DNA of 64,000 nt from Megalonaias nervosa (taxonomy: Eukaryota; Mollusca; Bivalvia; Unionida; Unionidae). The position numbers and the translations under genes were made by a program. The DNA lies in NCBI GenBank assembly GCA_016617855.1, contig JAECUM010001813.1, positions 62,001 through 126,000 on the forward strand, read 5' to 3'. Under the pieces are notes generated by a model that was not told the DNA's origin, did not search any database, and saw only the letters and a list, made by a program, of their open reading frames with translations. The stretch's first letter is position 1, and each line of letters opens with the position of its first letter. Positions 1 to 11,646 of the stretch are shown here, piece by piece.

Positions 1-474
1 TCTGGCTGCATGAGAAACCCGCCCAAAATTTGACTATGTTAGTACTGATTGGATACTGGTGGTCTCTTTGAAAACTGCCTAGGGTAGGCAGAGTTTTATA
101 AACTGGGTTTTGCTCTTCTCTGGAGCCAAACTATGGCATTCCATACCACCTTATATAAAGTCAGCTGACACATGCCAAGCTTTTAAAACTCTTCTTAGTC
201 AACATCTGCAGAAACAATCATTTCTATGATTTTTTTAAAATTTAGTACTACTACTTTTTACAGCATTGTTACCATGTACTCACCTATAATGTTGCACATG
301 TTTGCCACTACTATTTGTATGAATCCTGTATGTACTCATCCTTGATGCCATGTACATATTTTATTGTAACGGTAGATCAGTTGTTGAGTTCTTAACAGCA
401 TTTGTTGCCTAAAGAAACCTCATCTTGTAAAAAATTTTGCATTATATATACATACACCTCTTGACAATTAAAAG
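1..474. other. Non-coding sequence, probably intron
   Basis: AT-rich sequence without a convincing ORF or repeat that I recognise. It precedes the first candidate exon at 475 and is probably intron or upstream flank of the host gene. Confidence 0.4.
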
Positions 475-603
475 CCTTTGAGGTTAGGGCAATTGCTGCA
501 TTATGGGCCTACTTGCAAGGCATTTGTTGGATCCAGTTATAACAGTACAACATGTGGCCATGCTATTTACCAGGTTGCAGTAGTGAACACTACTGTCATA
601 AGG
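475..603 (+). CDS. Candidate host exon 1 (same gene as 899-1022)
   Basis: This stretch is open in one frame (43 codons). It ends in AGG followed by a strong donor gtaagt at 604, in phase 0, which matches the phase-0 acceptor at 899. The acceptor at 473-474 (aaag) has a weak pyrimidine tract, so the 5' edge is uncertain. The peptide has two cysteines (PTCKAF and STTCGH). I cannot assign a domain from it. It is included because its donor phase joins cleanly to the next exon. Confidence 0.4.
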
Positions 604-898
604 GTAAGTGCATTACTTTTCTCATTAGTTTTCTCTTTTTTAGGGTCATCAGCCTCTCTGCTAACTAGTAGATTTAACAATACAGTAGTAGCAGGCAATG
701 TGCTACTGATATTAAAGTGTGGTGGGGTGGGTGGGTAAAACAATTCTTTTAATTTATATTTATTACTTACCTGCTACTATTGCAAGTAGTAAGCTATAAT
801 AAGACAGTAGAACAATACCTGGCCAACTTGGGCCTCTTGTTGACTTTGTGTACTGCACACTTAATCCCATTCAGCTCATAATCTGTGTTTGTTTTCAG

Positions 899-1022
899 GT
901 GGAATGCACACTGCTATCAAAGGGTCTGAATGATTGCTTTTCAAAGAATCTTGTGAAGCTATATTCAAGCAGACGTGGCTCACCATGGAGTTTTGTTCTA
1001 GCCCTTGCTTACATCTTTGGAG
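899..1022 (+). CDS. Host exon 2, MCM-like gene (MCMDC2-like, tentative)
   Basis: Acceptor tgttttcag ends at 898 and donor gtttgt starts at 1023. The 124-bp exon reads from phase 0 to phase 1 and encodes a peptide ending in SPWSFVLALAYIFGG. Joined to 3567-3646 it runs without a stop into a PPGTYFRLKLALLLSLVSG-type stretch. That resembles the MCM-domain region of minichromosome maintenance domain-containing protein 2, a meiotic recombination factor. Family assignment is from recollection of the pattern only. The splice phases are read directly from the sequence. Confidence 0.5.
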
Positions 1023-2584
1023 GTTTGTTTCTGTAAACATAAGAGCACTGAGTTACAAACCAGAACACAGTATGGTATTTTGGAAAGTTTCATCTCATGT
1101 TGTAATAGCCTCTTCTTTTTCAATCATCAGATTAGCAAGTCACTTTATTACTCTAAATCTCACTAATAAATCTTCAACCATTCCCATCAGATTAACTAGT
1201 ATCTTTTTGAAGGAGCAGCATCTTCTGATTTGAATGAAAACAGAAATCGTCATCACTTATGGTATTGTATTATAGTCATAGTTGGTCTGCTTTTGTTCCT
1301 CTCATGTAGTTACTTGAGAGTTCCACTGTATGAGTCATTAATTGATCCTTATCACTTATGGAAGGTGCTTAATTCACCAAAACTTCGAAACGAAGTTGCA
1401 GAAACATTTCATTTTAGTTCAGATTTCTTCTAGATGTACTTTCAGCAATCATTTTAAACCAAAGTAAATTGAAAGCTTAAAATTATATCATTCAATATTA
1501 CTTTGTAAGCATAAGCTCAAATCAGGATACATGCATGCCATGCCTCAATCAACAATTGAAACTGTCTGCATAAACAAAATATGAGATCATCTCATATCTC
1601 ATTGATGCATTATGTGACCTCATTCCATCAGCCAATCAAATCACTTTTCAGAATTTTGGTACATTACAAACAATTTTAAGGTTTTTTATAACCAGATCTT
1701 GTTTGGTAGAGCCATGTGAGTCTTGTTGAATGAAACTAAAGCCAGTCAAACAGAATTAGAGTCAACTTATCTAGATGGTGTTGACCCAAAAACAGAGCAT
1801 AATTATCAGTCCTCGAAACAGTTTTATGCCATGATTTCTTTGTATATAGTATAATGTTTTTTTTGTACTCAACCTTTGTGTCTTTCTAATCTGTGTCATA
1901 ATTTTATCTGGGGCTTTTTCTTTATCTTTGACTTAACTGGCCTTACATGATGCAGAATAACAGAACAGTTATTTTATTACTTCAAACCAGATGTTTATCT
2001 GACAGTCTCATGTTCCAACTCCAGTGTCTTCATTATCTATCCAATGTTATGACTCTATGGTCTTAAACCATGTAACAGAATGAAGCAAAAGCAAAAAGTT
2101 TTGTAAAATTCAACAAACAATATATTTACCTAGAATACAAAGTGAAAATTTAAAAAGAACTTGCAGTATTGTAAATTAAATCCCAAATGATCCTAAATGT
2201 TTTATTACAATAGAATGTTCCAAATGAATTCTAATAATCTTGAATGTGCTGATGTACCAGTCTTGAATTAGTTGATGTACCAACATTCTTAACATATCAC
2301 AATGATATAATCTAGAATGTCTTCTAATGAATTACCAAAAATCCCCAAATCATTTTGTAGTCCAAAAAGTTGATGAGCACCAATGAATAATTTAAATGAA
2401 TGATTCCTCTCAAATAATATCTGAATAAAACTAAAAATAATTCCACAGACTGATATTAAAATTTGAGTGAATAATTTTGTTTACCACAACCTTATACAAA
2501 GACCTAAGACACAATGAAATGATCATGATATGGATCACAAGCTCACTTCCAGAACATTCTAAATTATAATTAAATTGGGGGCCT
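1023..2584. other. Intronic AT-rich sequence
   Basis: No coding signal or repeat recognised. Short ORFs here (for example 1230-1433) lack splice context or similarity that I can see. Confidence 0.4.
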
Positions 2585-3030
2585 TTGTTACAGTCGCACT
2601 GTTCCATAGTCACATCGCTCCCTTCACTCCGTTTGGGCCATTGCCAAGTTTCATGCATTCACAACTTTGCTTTTGACCCCCAATTTGTGTCAGTACTTAA
2701 ATGTACTCAACTATTATGCCCATATACTTCATACCCGCTTCCTACGGTGCATGTATGGAGTATTGGCTGATGTTTCTTATCATAGCAATCCTCAGGATCA
2801 GACTTATCGAGTTTCAGTTATCAGTGTCCCTATATACCTCGTATCAGCCCCTTGCAGCTCCACATACAGGTGTCGGACATTCTTCACAACCCTACAAACT
2901 CCCCCAAGTCTCTCTTCCTGAGGTATTCCTATAGAAACAATTCAGTGCTCAGCTGGTGCAGTGTGCTGTGACAGGATTTGCCCCCATTATGCCAAAGATT
3001 ATTTATATTTACAATAAAGTTTATATTGAA
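2585..3030 (+). other. Unrecognised ORF-bearing segment ending at an AATAAA
   Basis: Three overlapping plus-strand ORFs of 61-84 codons cover 2585-2934. The segment ends near an AATAAA-type signal (acaataaag, about 3010-3018). Base composition is richer in C than the flanks. This could be a retrocopy of an mRNA 3' end or part of a transposon. No protein family was recognised and none of the frames is clearly the real one. Confidence 0.2.
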
Positions 3031-3566
3031 CCTATGTATTGTGTGTTATTTAAATTTGTAAATAAGGCTAGACCTTGAACTCAAATATCAGTAAACAACT
3101 TATTTATGACAAACTTACTTATGACAAAAAGACAGGTAAGTACAAAAACTCAATCATCAATTATGGACAGAGATCAAGCACACAGTATTAATTAAATATA
3201 CCTAATACCAAACATAATTATCCTTGGCCTGATTATTCTAAGAATCTGATATTGGGTGAGTTGTTTGATATGCCTAAGGGTCATGATAATGAATAGGTGA
3301 CAAACATATAAACAAAGCAAAATTGTCAAACAGGGAACTCTGTCTTTACAAAAAATTTGTTTATCTGATGGTTTTTAGTGTAGTGGACTTTATCAGATAC
3401 ACAGGAGTAGACTGTGTACTGGTTTTACTAAAATGTCACTTTCATGTTTAGTTTGGTAAGAGGTTTGATTTTATCAGAATTATCTAATAATTTGAAACAG
3501 TTTGATATGATTGGAAATTACTTTGAATAAAATTTAATTATATCTGTAAATTATTTTGTAATACAG

Positions 3567-3646
3567 GAGGTGTCAGTCCTCCAGGAACATACTTCAGGCT
3601 GAAATTGGCTTTGCTCCTTAGTCTGGTGTCAGGGCTTGATGAGCAG
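3567..3646 (+). CDS. Host exon 3, MCM-like gene (MCMDC2-like, tentative)
   Basis: Acceptor atacag ends at 3566 and donor gtgagt starts at 3647. The 80-bp exon takes phase 1 from the exon at 899-1022 and leaves in phase 0. It encodes PPGTYFRLKLALLLSLVSG followed by LDEQ. The PPGTY..LKL.LL.SLV pattern is typical of the segment before the nucleotide-binding core in MCM-like proteins. It joins in phase to 9073-9241. Confidence 0.6.
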
Positions 3647-3786
3647 GTGAGTTAGTACTAGGAACCTTATGCTATTTGTCTTTTTTACCCATGCTCTTAA
3701 CCTGTTACCATGGCACAGGTAGTTATGTTAACATAGACCATGGCCCTCATGTAATCTGAACATTTCCTGACTATAATCAACTAGGC

Positions 3787-3797
3787 CCCCCCCCCCC
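3787..3797. repeat. Poly-C tract
   Basis: A run of about eleven C residues. Similar runs of about nine to eleven occur near 6348 and 18451. They are homopolymer tracts of no obvious function. Confidence 0.7.
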
Positions 3798-3904
3798 ATG
3801 TGTTTCCAGTTGTCCATCCATCTGTTTTTCATTGCTGACCTTGGCAACTTTTTCCCTCTGGGTAGTAAGAAAAGAAATTTAAGAACAAAAAGGAAAATTT
3901 AAGA

Positions 3905-4080
3905 CAAAAAATATTCCTGAAATTGATTTGTGCATCTAATTGAGCTGGTTTAGCTGGGTACTTGGAGTGCTTAGTACATTTTATATACTAATCATTATAA
4001 CATAATGTTTTAAAAAGAAAACCTACATACCTACCCTAATTTTAAAACCAGGAATAGGAAACACACACTTTTTTTTGCCC
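3905..4080 (+). repeat. Dispersed repeat copy 1 (second copy at 55801-55960)
   Basis: From cctgaaattgatttgtgcat through ctaccctaattttaaaacca to a T-run followed by gcc, this segment aligns by eye with 55801-55960 in the same orientation, with small indels. The family is unknown. Its 3' T-run abuts the hairpin at 4069-4171. Confidence 0.6.
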
Positions 4081-4171
4081 TATAGTGGCACAGCTCTTTA
4101 TATTTACAGTAGGCCATGACCAGGGATTCTTATATTACATAAAGAGCTGTGCCACTATAGGGCAAAAAAAA
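4069..4171. repeat. Long near-perfect hairpin (inverted repeat)
   Basis: Arms of about 32 bp (ttgccctatagtggcacag... and its complement) lie at 4069-4102 and 4139-4171, around a 36-bp loop. The arms look identical. A fold-back of this type is typical of a small MITE or the terminus of a palindromic element. The core motif ggcacagct.ttat also appears in the degenerate repeats at 3710-3783 and 7360-7450. Confidence 0.8.
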
Positions 4172-4825
4172 GTTCAGGTAGACATTTTGATGGACTTCAT
4201 AGATAGACATGAATCTGCTGTTTCATAGAAAGACAAGAATCTGCTGTTTGTGATAGGCATTCATTAAGAGAAAAAAAGACATTTCAGCCTCTTCATAGGT
4301 CTCATCAGGTGATAGCAGCAAAAATAAGTTTATCCCTATGATTTGTTGTGATTTTTGGCACAAGTTTTTATTGTCTTTTTTATTTCAGCAAAATGTATTT
4401 ACTCAGTTTTCCCGTCACTGATGACAAATTTGCTATATTTGCACTATAGTAAATCCACTCACTTTAAGTTCAACAGTTTGGCAAAATTATTGTTATTGTT
4501 TTGTTGATACAGATGTCTGTTACAATTTCCCTTCACTGACTGTTGGCATTAGATCAAAGTCCACCACCAAGTATGAACAGGAACAAGATTTATTTTTATA
4601 AGTTTGTCAAGAGTGTCAATGCTTTGCCTGCACTGCAGCTTTGTTTTGCTAAATTTGTGTGTGAAAATTTGTGCTCACACTCCATGCATGGCACTGAAGT
4701 AACTGTGAAATTTCTATCAAATGAATCACATTTGGGTACTGTCCTTTTACTGGAACTAGTTTTGTAAGTAATTCAGCTGCTGACAGTCCTCAGTAATTGT
4801 TTTACACAATGTACTTGAGAATCCC

Positions 4826-5110
4826 CCACTAATTACTTATTGGCACTGATCACTGATGGAAAATGCCCAGCTAATTACTTACTGGCACTGATCACTGATA
4901 GAAAATGCCCAACTAATATATTTATTGGCACTGATCACTGATGGAAAATGCCCAACTAATTACTTATTGGCACTGATCACTGATGGAAAATGCCCAACTA
5001 ATTACTTATTGGCACTGATCACTGATGGAAAATGCCCAACTAATTACTTATTGGCACTAATCACAGATGGAAAATGCCCAACTAATTACTTATTGGCACT
5101 GATCACTAAT
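4826..5110 (+). repeat. 42-bp minisatellite, about 6.7 copies
   Basis: Tandem units of 42 bp containing ggcactgatcactgatgg and aaaatgcccaactaattac. Because 42 is divisible by 3, an ORF at 4925-5254 repeats a 14-residue peptide (ALITDGKCPTNYLL) several times. Units differ at a few positions. No promoter, splice signal or homology supports translation, so I call it a minisatellite with an incidental ORF. Confidence 0.9.
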
Positions 5111-5267
5111 TTCTCAAAGCAATCAAAGTGTCAACAAGATCCTATCCAAGCTATGTGGCATGCCACTAACACTTGCAGGAAAAGTTTTAGGCACAAGCAC
5201 AGTGAATGCATTCCAAATTACATGGTTCAGGAATGGATCCATTTGCATGAATAATCTATATACACCA

Positions 5268-6480
5268 CTCCCTTGATAACTCGCACCCCGATAAATCACC
5301 AACCAGATTATAATGTGGGGGTTAGATGTGGACCCCATTGTTCAAAGAAGAAAATACCAAAAAAATATTTGAAAATCGCAATCAAAATTAGTACATGAAA
5401 CATTGATGTATCACTCGTTTTATCATCGAAAACAGTAGATTGAACCTGGAAATTTTAATCAACATTATGAAATTATCAACTTTTAATAACAAGTCATATA
5501 TTTTGTTACACGTTCTTTCCAAACAACTTTCTTAGTACACTGTAAATCACGATGAAATTTTGATCAAATGCCTGAGGGAAGCATTACTTTAATAAATAAA
5601 TATAAATTAAATAATTTTTTATCAAGCAAAATTTGTGCTTCAGTTTTATCTTATAGTTTGGTTAAGTGTAATCATCATAAATGCAGTGAGCCTGATTGTA
5701 TTCAGATATAAAATGTGTCAATCAACCATAACAGCTGTTCATGAGCATTTTGTAGAGAACTTAATTAGGTGCCAACCATGTTTTGATATCTGACTTACAG
5801 AAGTATTTGTTGTATGGTTGCGCTGAAGTAAAAGCTGACCTCCTTTGTATTAATTGTGTCTTTATCAAATAAAGGAGGTTGAATAAAAGTTAAAAGACAT
5901 GCAAATCTTACATGCGTAAGATGTAGTGACCCAGGTCATAAATTGGTTGAACTTTTTCCAATTGATCAATGGAACACAGTTATAAATATTATTGTGTGTA
6001 TGTAATAGACATTTTTATGGACTTCACAGATAGTATGATAGTATTTTTCTAGTATGATTGACAGGATCCTATGTCAGAATGGGTCATGGGGGTAATCAGA
6101 GGTACTTTTGTCACTTGGTATGATTTTTTTTCCCTTCAGATTATTGCTTTTCTTCAACATCAAGCTTGCATCAGGTACCTGTGGTTGGAATAATAATAAT
6201 GATCTTTAAGATGTTGGGCATCCTGAATATAAATGTATTTTAAACAGAATAGCAAACAACTTCATTAGAGAAAGCCCTTTATTGCCAAGTATTCTCGACA
6301 CGATTATAAAACTAATTACCAGCAATTAAACAGTACATTTATAATCCCCCCCCCCATGGTTTGCTCGATATCTAGCTGGAGTGGATCTCTTATCTTTTGG
6401 AGGTCCATCGGTAACTCATGCCTTCCTTTATAGTGTAGTCTATGTTTTTGGACCCTGTTGTGTGCGAGTTATCAAGGAAG
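5268..6480. mobile_element. Non-autonomous DNA transposon relic, pogo/Tigger-like
   Basis: The ends carry inverted repeats. ccttgataactcgcac at 5271-5286 is matched exactly by its complement at 6462-6477, and similarity extends two or three bases outward. The motif gataactcg recurs in pogo/Tigger-type termini of marine invertebrates (recollection). The 1.2-kb interior has no transposase ORF. Target duplication was not resolved. Confidence 0.55.
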
Positions 6481-7300
6481 AATTGTATGCTGTTCTGCTT
6501 TGGCTCGGAAGTCACTGTCACATGACAAGCACTTCAGTTCTATCCTTTTGAAGTAACCAATGTTGTACGTGACTGTAAGAAACTCATTGCAGAGAAACCC
6601 AAAATGGGGTATATCTCTGAAGTATACAGCTTCCAGTAATGTCAGAAATGTTGCTTCATGGTAATGTACAGTAAATCTCATGTCTGCAAACACCAGCTAA
6701 GTATTAGTTTTTCATCCTTATGCTTATGCTTTGATATGGTGAGTAGTGCTTTAAAAGCCGTAAAACTGTTACTTATTATTGTCTCATCTAGGCATATTAA
6801 GCCTGTCTATTAAAAAAAAAAAACAACTTTAGAATAACAATTACGCATCATTACTGAGAAGCTGATCTTTGAAATTTACCATACTATTGTTCACTTAGGG
6901 ATTAAGTTGCCCTTCTCTACCCCGATTTAACAAGCTAACTGAGCTGAGTATCCTTCAGGCAGCTGAGCTGTAACAATTGCTCGGTTGGTGACACCTCTAT
7001 TGACTGCCTGAGAAAGAAACAATGTGTAAACTAGACCAAGTTAATTTAGAATTAAGTTTAGTTGTCAACATTTTTATTGACTGACAGAGATGCAATCTGT
7101 AAACTAAATATAGTTACCTTTGAATTTTACTTTGTTAAGTTGTTTATTTGACAGTTAATTGAATAAACAAATCAAATGCAATTTGATATACATGTAATGA
7201 TACTGGGATATCCCATGACCGATGTCTGGTTCCTCAGAGTATATGCTGGTCAAAATCTTTAAATTAGTGGTCATATATGGCAAATGCAGTGATTTATGCA
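6481..7300. other. No recognised feature
   Basis: AT-rich DNA with short ORFs only. Nothing in it is recognisable. Confidence 0.4.
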
Positions 7301-7305
7301 AATCT

Positions 7306-7450
7306 GGCTATGACCTTCATGTGATCTGAATATTTTCTGACCTGAATCAATTTTCATGACACAGCTATTTATGTTACCATAGGCCATGATCCTCATATGA
7401 TTTGGACATTTTCTGACCTGAATCAATTATCATGGCACAGCTATTTATGA
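7306..7450 (+). repeat. Degenerate ~75-bp tandem repeat
   Basis: Two adjacent units share a core of about 75 bp (cacagctatttatg, ccatgat/acc, ttttctgacctgaatcaatt). A third diverged copy lies at 3708-3783. It is similar in style to other bivalve short tandem repeats. Confidence 0.5.
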
Positions 7451-8039
7451 TACCACTGAACCTGCAAAACTCAGTGTCATGACAATGATTTTATTGTATT
7501 CCTAGTTTTAATTACAAAATAGAATTGTTATACAAAATGAGTGATTGATTGATTTATCTAGAAAAGGCAACAGAAACCATTGATCATAATAGTAATATGT
7601 TTATACTGATGTAGCCATGTGAATACTAAATTTTCTATATGAGCCCTAAAAGATGTTAAAATCTTATTGTAAACAAAATTTAATATGATTGAGTTTTGTC
7701 CAGTAAGATAATATTGTGTAGTAAATCCAACCAGTGGTTAAATAGGTTGACATTTGCTACAGTTAATTTAAGTTTATAAGAACCCACATTGAGATGTGGA
7801 AACCCTGTTCTAGTAATAACCTTTCAGTCTGTTTTTGTGTTTACATTTCTTCTGTAACCAATAGCTCTTTAGTTACCCATTGATATAATTTAATACAATT
7901 TGGTTAGTGAACTGCTGTATATATTAAGGTGTGATTCCATTTCCAACAGAGCTAGAACCCTTTATCAATCAATCTTGTGTCTTCACAGTAGCAGTTTTAG
8001 AAGTAAAAACAACTGTGGACCATTCATAATATCCTGTAT

Positions 8040-9033
8040 GTGACCAAATTTTACAGAAAGTATCATGGCATAGATGGTTTTCATTGTTTGTACAAAAGAA
8101 GCCAATCCAGTATCAACTATCATATATTGTCTCCATTACTAAAAACAGAAATGTTAAAAATGACTTCTCAAAAACCACTCAGGAGAATTTGACCAAATAT
8201 AACAGAAAGCATCCTGGCTTTAAAGTCTTTCAAGTTGTTGAAATGATGTCAATCAATCATTTCTGTTTAAAATGATGGTGATCCACCTTCAGATATGGCC
8301 ACCATTACTGAAACATTTTAAAGAAACCATAAATTATGTAACAAAAACTGCTTATAAGAATTTGACCATATTTAACAAACTCATTCTGGCATGAAGAGCT
8401 TCTAAATTTATACAGAATGTTGATTTGACATTAAATATGACCACTCTTACTAAAAATAGAAAATCCTTTTAAATGATTTCTCAAACACAAAATAAGAGAA
8501 TTAGACCAAATCTGACAGAATGCATCTTGGTATGAGGGATTTTAAGTTTATATGAATGATTCCATTCCACCATAAAATATACTGGCTGATACTGAAAAAC
8601 TTTTAATAACTTTATCTTAAAAGCCACTGAACAGAATTTAACCAGGTGTGACATAAAGCATCCTGGCTTGAAGGTCTTTCACATGTTTGACGGAAAATCC
8701 TGATCCCCTATCAAATATGGTGGTCATTACTAAAAATACAAAATCATTTACACAACTTTATCTGACAAAAATGCTTGATAGAATTTGATCAGCTCCAACA
8801 GAAATCATCCTGGCATAGAGACTTTTCATTGTTTGACAGAAGATGTTGATGATGCCATCAACTATGGATAAAGGTATAAAAACATTAAACAGTTGTTTTT
8901 ATGACATATGCAAGAAACAGCATTGGAAGAAACTTCTACAAACTGCATCCTATTGATCCCAGTTTAAAAATTTCTCATGCATTTGGCTACTGGGCAGATA
9001 TGATTTGAGCAGTTAGACCCATTTGGGTCTCTT
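8040..9033 (+). repeat. Divergent ~150-bp tandem array, transposon tail
   Basis: Six diverged units are recognised by a gaatttgacca.at..aacagaaagcatcctggc core near 8041, 8186, 8359, 8499, 8634 and 8780, with spacing of 135-173 bp. The array runs toward a gggtctcttgtt motif at 9025-9036. A close relative of that motif (gggcctcttgtt) occurs at 830-841 and a shorter one near 60700. The layout fits a common bivalve repeat family with a fixed 3' end. The 63-codon ORF inside is not considered real. Confidence 0.5.
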
Positions 9034-9072
9034 GTTTATTTAACATTTTTATAAACAATGAGACTTTTACAG

Positions 9073-9241
9073 CATACCCCACTGCATGTGTTGGCTATTG
9101 GGCATGAAACATCTGTTGTGTCAAGACTGCTGAATTATGCACTGATGTTCACTGAAAGAAGAATTACCATTTCTTCAAGGAATACTTTATCAGGCCGAGT
9201 CACAACAGACAAGTATAACAGTTCTGCATACTTTATAGAAG
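9073..9241 (+). CDS. Host exon 4, MCM-like gene (MCMDC2-like, tentative)
   Basis: Acceptor cttttacag ends at 9072 and donor gtacat starts at 9242. The 169-bp exon is open from phase 0 to phase 1. It begins HTPLHVLAIGHETSVVSRLL and continues with a Thr/Ser-rich tail. In MCM-family proteins this position holds the P-loop strand (xHVLxxGxxx), and in the divergent MCMDC2 branch the Walker lysine is lost. Here GHETSV likewise lacks a GKS/GKT. No further exons of this gene were recognised with confidence downstream. Confidence 0.6.
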
Positions 9242-9835
9242 GTACATTTTCCAGGTTATCAATATTTATGATAATTTTTAGCATGAATATTTTTGTAAGA
9301 GTTTATCTGTTTTTCTAATGTCTTGACCAAATCATGTTTTACATTTGTCACCAGAATATACAAAGGCTAGGTGTTACAAATATGTGTATTACTTTTTACT
9401 TTCCAGCATGCTATAATTCTAAGATGCTATTTCAGTTAGGCACACATAAAAAATTTTAAGCCAATTTGTGGTATCACCAGGTTCACACAGCCTTGAACAA
9501 ATTCTGAGGGTTTCTTTGAAAAGTCTTGAATTTCAAAAAATAGGTTTTGTGTTTAAAAAGTACTTGAATTTCAGGGGAAAAAAATATTTGAATTGCTTCA
9601 AAACCTTCTTGAATTTTGTCAGTACTGTCCAAAAATATTGCCAAAATGTACTAAAACAAAATAAAAGAGCATTTAACTTGTTAAAAAAATGTTGGTAAAT
9701 TATGATAAAATATGAGTTTGTGAGTTAGTACATGATACTGCTAGCTATTCTAATGAATTGTGTCCCTTTGTGTGTGTGGCACTGTAATCAGACTAACGAT
9801 GCAGACAGCTGACCTGGTTCACACTTGACTTACCA

Positions 9836-9995
9836 TGAGCTCAGTATACAATAGTAAATTGGAATATGACCTGCTTTATAGCAATTGGGTGAAAGCATTG
9901 AAGGAAGACAAAAGGTGATTTGTAAGGCTTGTGACAAGATACCACAATGGCAGTAAGTTCTGGATCATTAAAACAATTTGGACACCCCTAACTAT
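9836..9995 (+). pseudogene. Zinc-finger (BED-like) transposase N-terminus relic
   Basis: A plus-strand reading with breaks contains KLEYDLLYSNWVKALKEDKR followed, in a shifted frame, by a C..C pair (KACDK). That resembles the zf-BED-like N-termini of hAT-type transposons. The fragment is short and frameshifted, and no catalytic domain follows. Confidence 0.3.
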
Positions 9996-9999
9996 GTTG

Positions 10000-11224
10000 A
10001 AAATAATTTTTTGTGGCATGTAAAAGTTGAGATAAAATTATATAAATTTTTCATGTACAATAAGTTTTGGGACAGATCCGACATTTATTCCTACTGATTG
10101 ATTGGAGTATTTCAGTGATTGTAACATTTTTCATATATAGATAAAACTATGAATTTGCAGTTGTTGAGAGACTATCATTGTACATCATTAGATGGAAATG
10201 ATCTAAATTAATATAATTTGTTTGAAAAATCAATAGATATATTCTACTTTTCCTCATTTTTTCAATCATTACTAATTCAAGTATGTATTATCTAAAAAAC
10301 CAAAAGCATTCATACTGATTTTCAGCAAAGTTCAGACAGTGACAGGCATTGAAAATAATTAGCACAGTTATATCCATATTAAAAGTAACTTTTTTTTTTG
10401 CTCATGTTTAATGTCAGTTTATGCATTATTTTGTTAACATTGTCAAAGTCATCAGTAATTATGTTTTTAGCTTTGAAAATGTAAATATATCAAACTCGTT
10501 AAAATATGGTACCAATATTACAACAACGAAAATAGTATTTGGTTTATCATTTGCATTTAGTAACCTTGTTTACATCATGATGTCACTGCATGTACAGTGA
10601 AGATTTTAACTTGTGCTGAGCGAAGCACATCTCTTGGTTTCAAATCATAGGCACCACTGCACTAAACTTCAGTAATACACATATATAAACATTCTTGCAA
10701 CTGTGTGCTGTCGATTCTAGGCCTATAGATCAATGATGAATTTCCACTCATTAATCATTAGTGATGTATGAAAATAAGTATAAAAAGTATTAATAATCCC
10801 TGTTTTCTAAATGACTTGAATATGGTACACAGTTTCATCGCAATCCCTTCTGCTTTCCATTCCCCCTTCCCTCTCATGCATAAAGGATAAAATATGCAGA
10901 AATCTGGAGTGAGAGAGAAAAAGAATTTGGGCTGTATGAAAACCTTGAAACTGAACTTACACCAAGTAACCTACAAAAATATGGTTCATCGTAACAGTAT
11001 GTTTATGCTTTCCTCTGGATTTATCTACAGTGTTTATATAATCAATGATGCAAAGTTGTAATAGCCTGTCGACACTATATGGTAAATTTATTGGTTACGA
11101 GGCACACATACTGTAAATGTATTTAGTGCTTTGTTGTTGTTCATGTTATTGTTTCTTAAACCTATCATAATGTTCTAAAAAATTGATTATTATTAATTAA
11201 ATATGAAAATGTCTAAAGGCCGTC
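10000..11224. other. No recognised feature
   Basis: AT-rich DNA with only short random ORFs. Nothing is supported here. Confidence 0.4.
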
Positions 11225-11235
11225 CTCTCTCTCTG

Positions 11236-11271
<36 letters not shown>

Positions 11272-11276
11272 TCTTG
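11225..11276. repeat. CT-rich microsatellite
   Basis: (CT)n with interspersed GTCTCT units, about 90 bp outside the left end of Polinton 1. A CT/GA-rich patch also lies outside the right end (28141-28240). Confidence 0.9.
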
Positions 11277-11362
11277 ACCATCAAAGCAAGATATGAGCAA
11301 AATTCCATGAAAGACAACCATATAGGATTTTCACTTGTGTCATATGACAGTGTCTCTGGACC

Positions 11363-11607
11363 AGCAGCAGGAAGGGTGAACAGACTACTTTTTAGAGAAG
11401 TCTGTTTTTGAAAATAAAGCTTCCTACAAAAATGAAAACTACAAGGTCAATAACGCTAAACCGAGACTTCTAACTGACTGAGACTTCTAACTGGGTTAAC
11501 TCATTTTTGTTATTTTATCTTTTGATGCTTGTATTTTCAAATTTGTATGCATCTTCGTTTACTGACCCGGGACACACTCACTGTTGGTCGTCCCTTTCCT
11601 TCTGCTG
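11363..11607 (+). repeat. Left terminal inverted repeat of Polinton 1
   Basis: About 245 bp, matching the complement of 27820-28053 with substitutions and small indels. One of these is a short internal duplication of gacttctaact in the left copy. The inner edge reads ccctttccttctgctg, a degenerate complement of the outer edge, so the repeat itself has palindromic ends. Confidence 0.9.
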
Positions 11608-11646
11608 GCTCTCTCAACCCAAAATTGTATCGAGACCCACTCGATA

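Noticed and set aside
4826..5110. CRISPR-like array
   Set aside because: Units are contiguous 42-bp tandem repeats without unique spacers, in an animal genome with introns.
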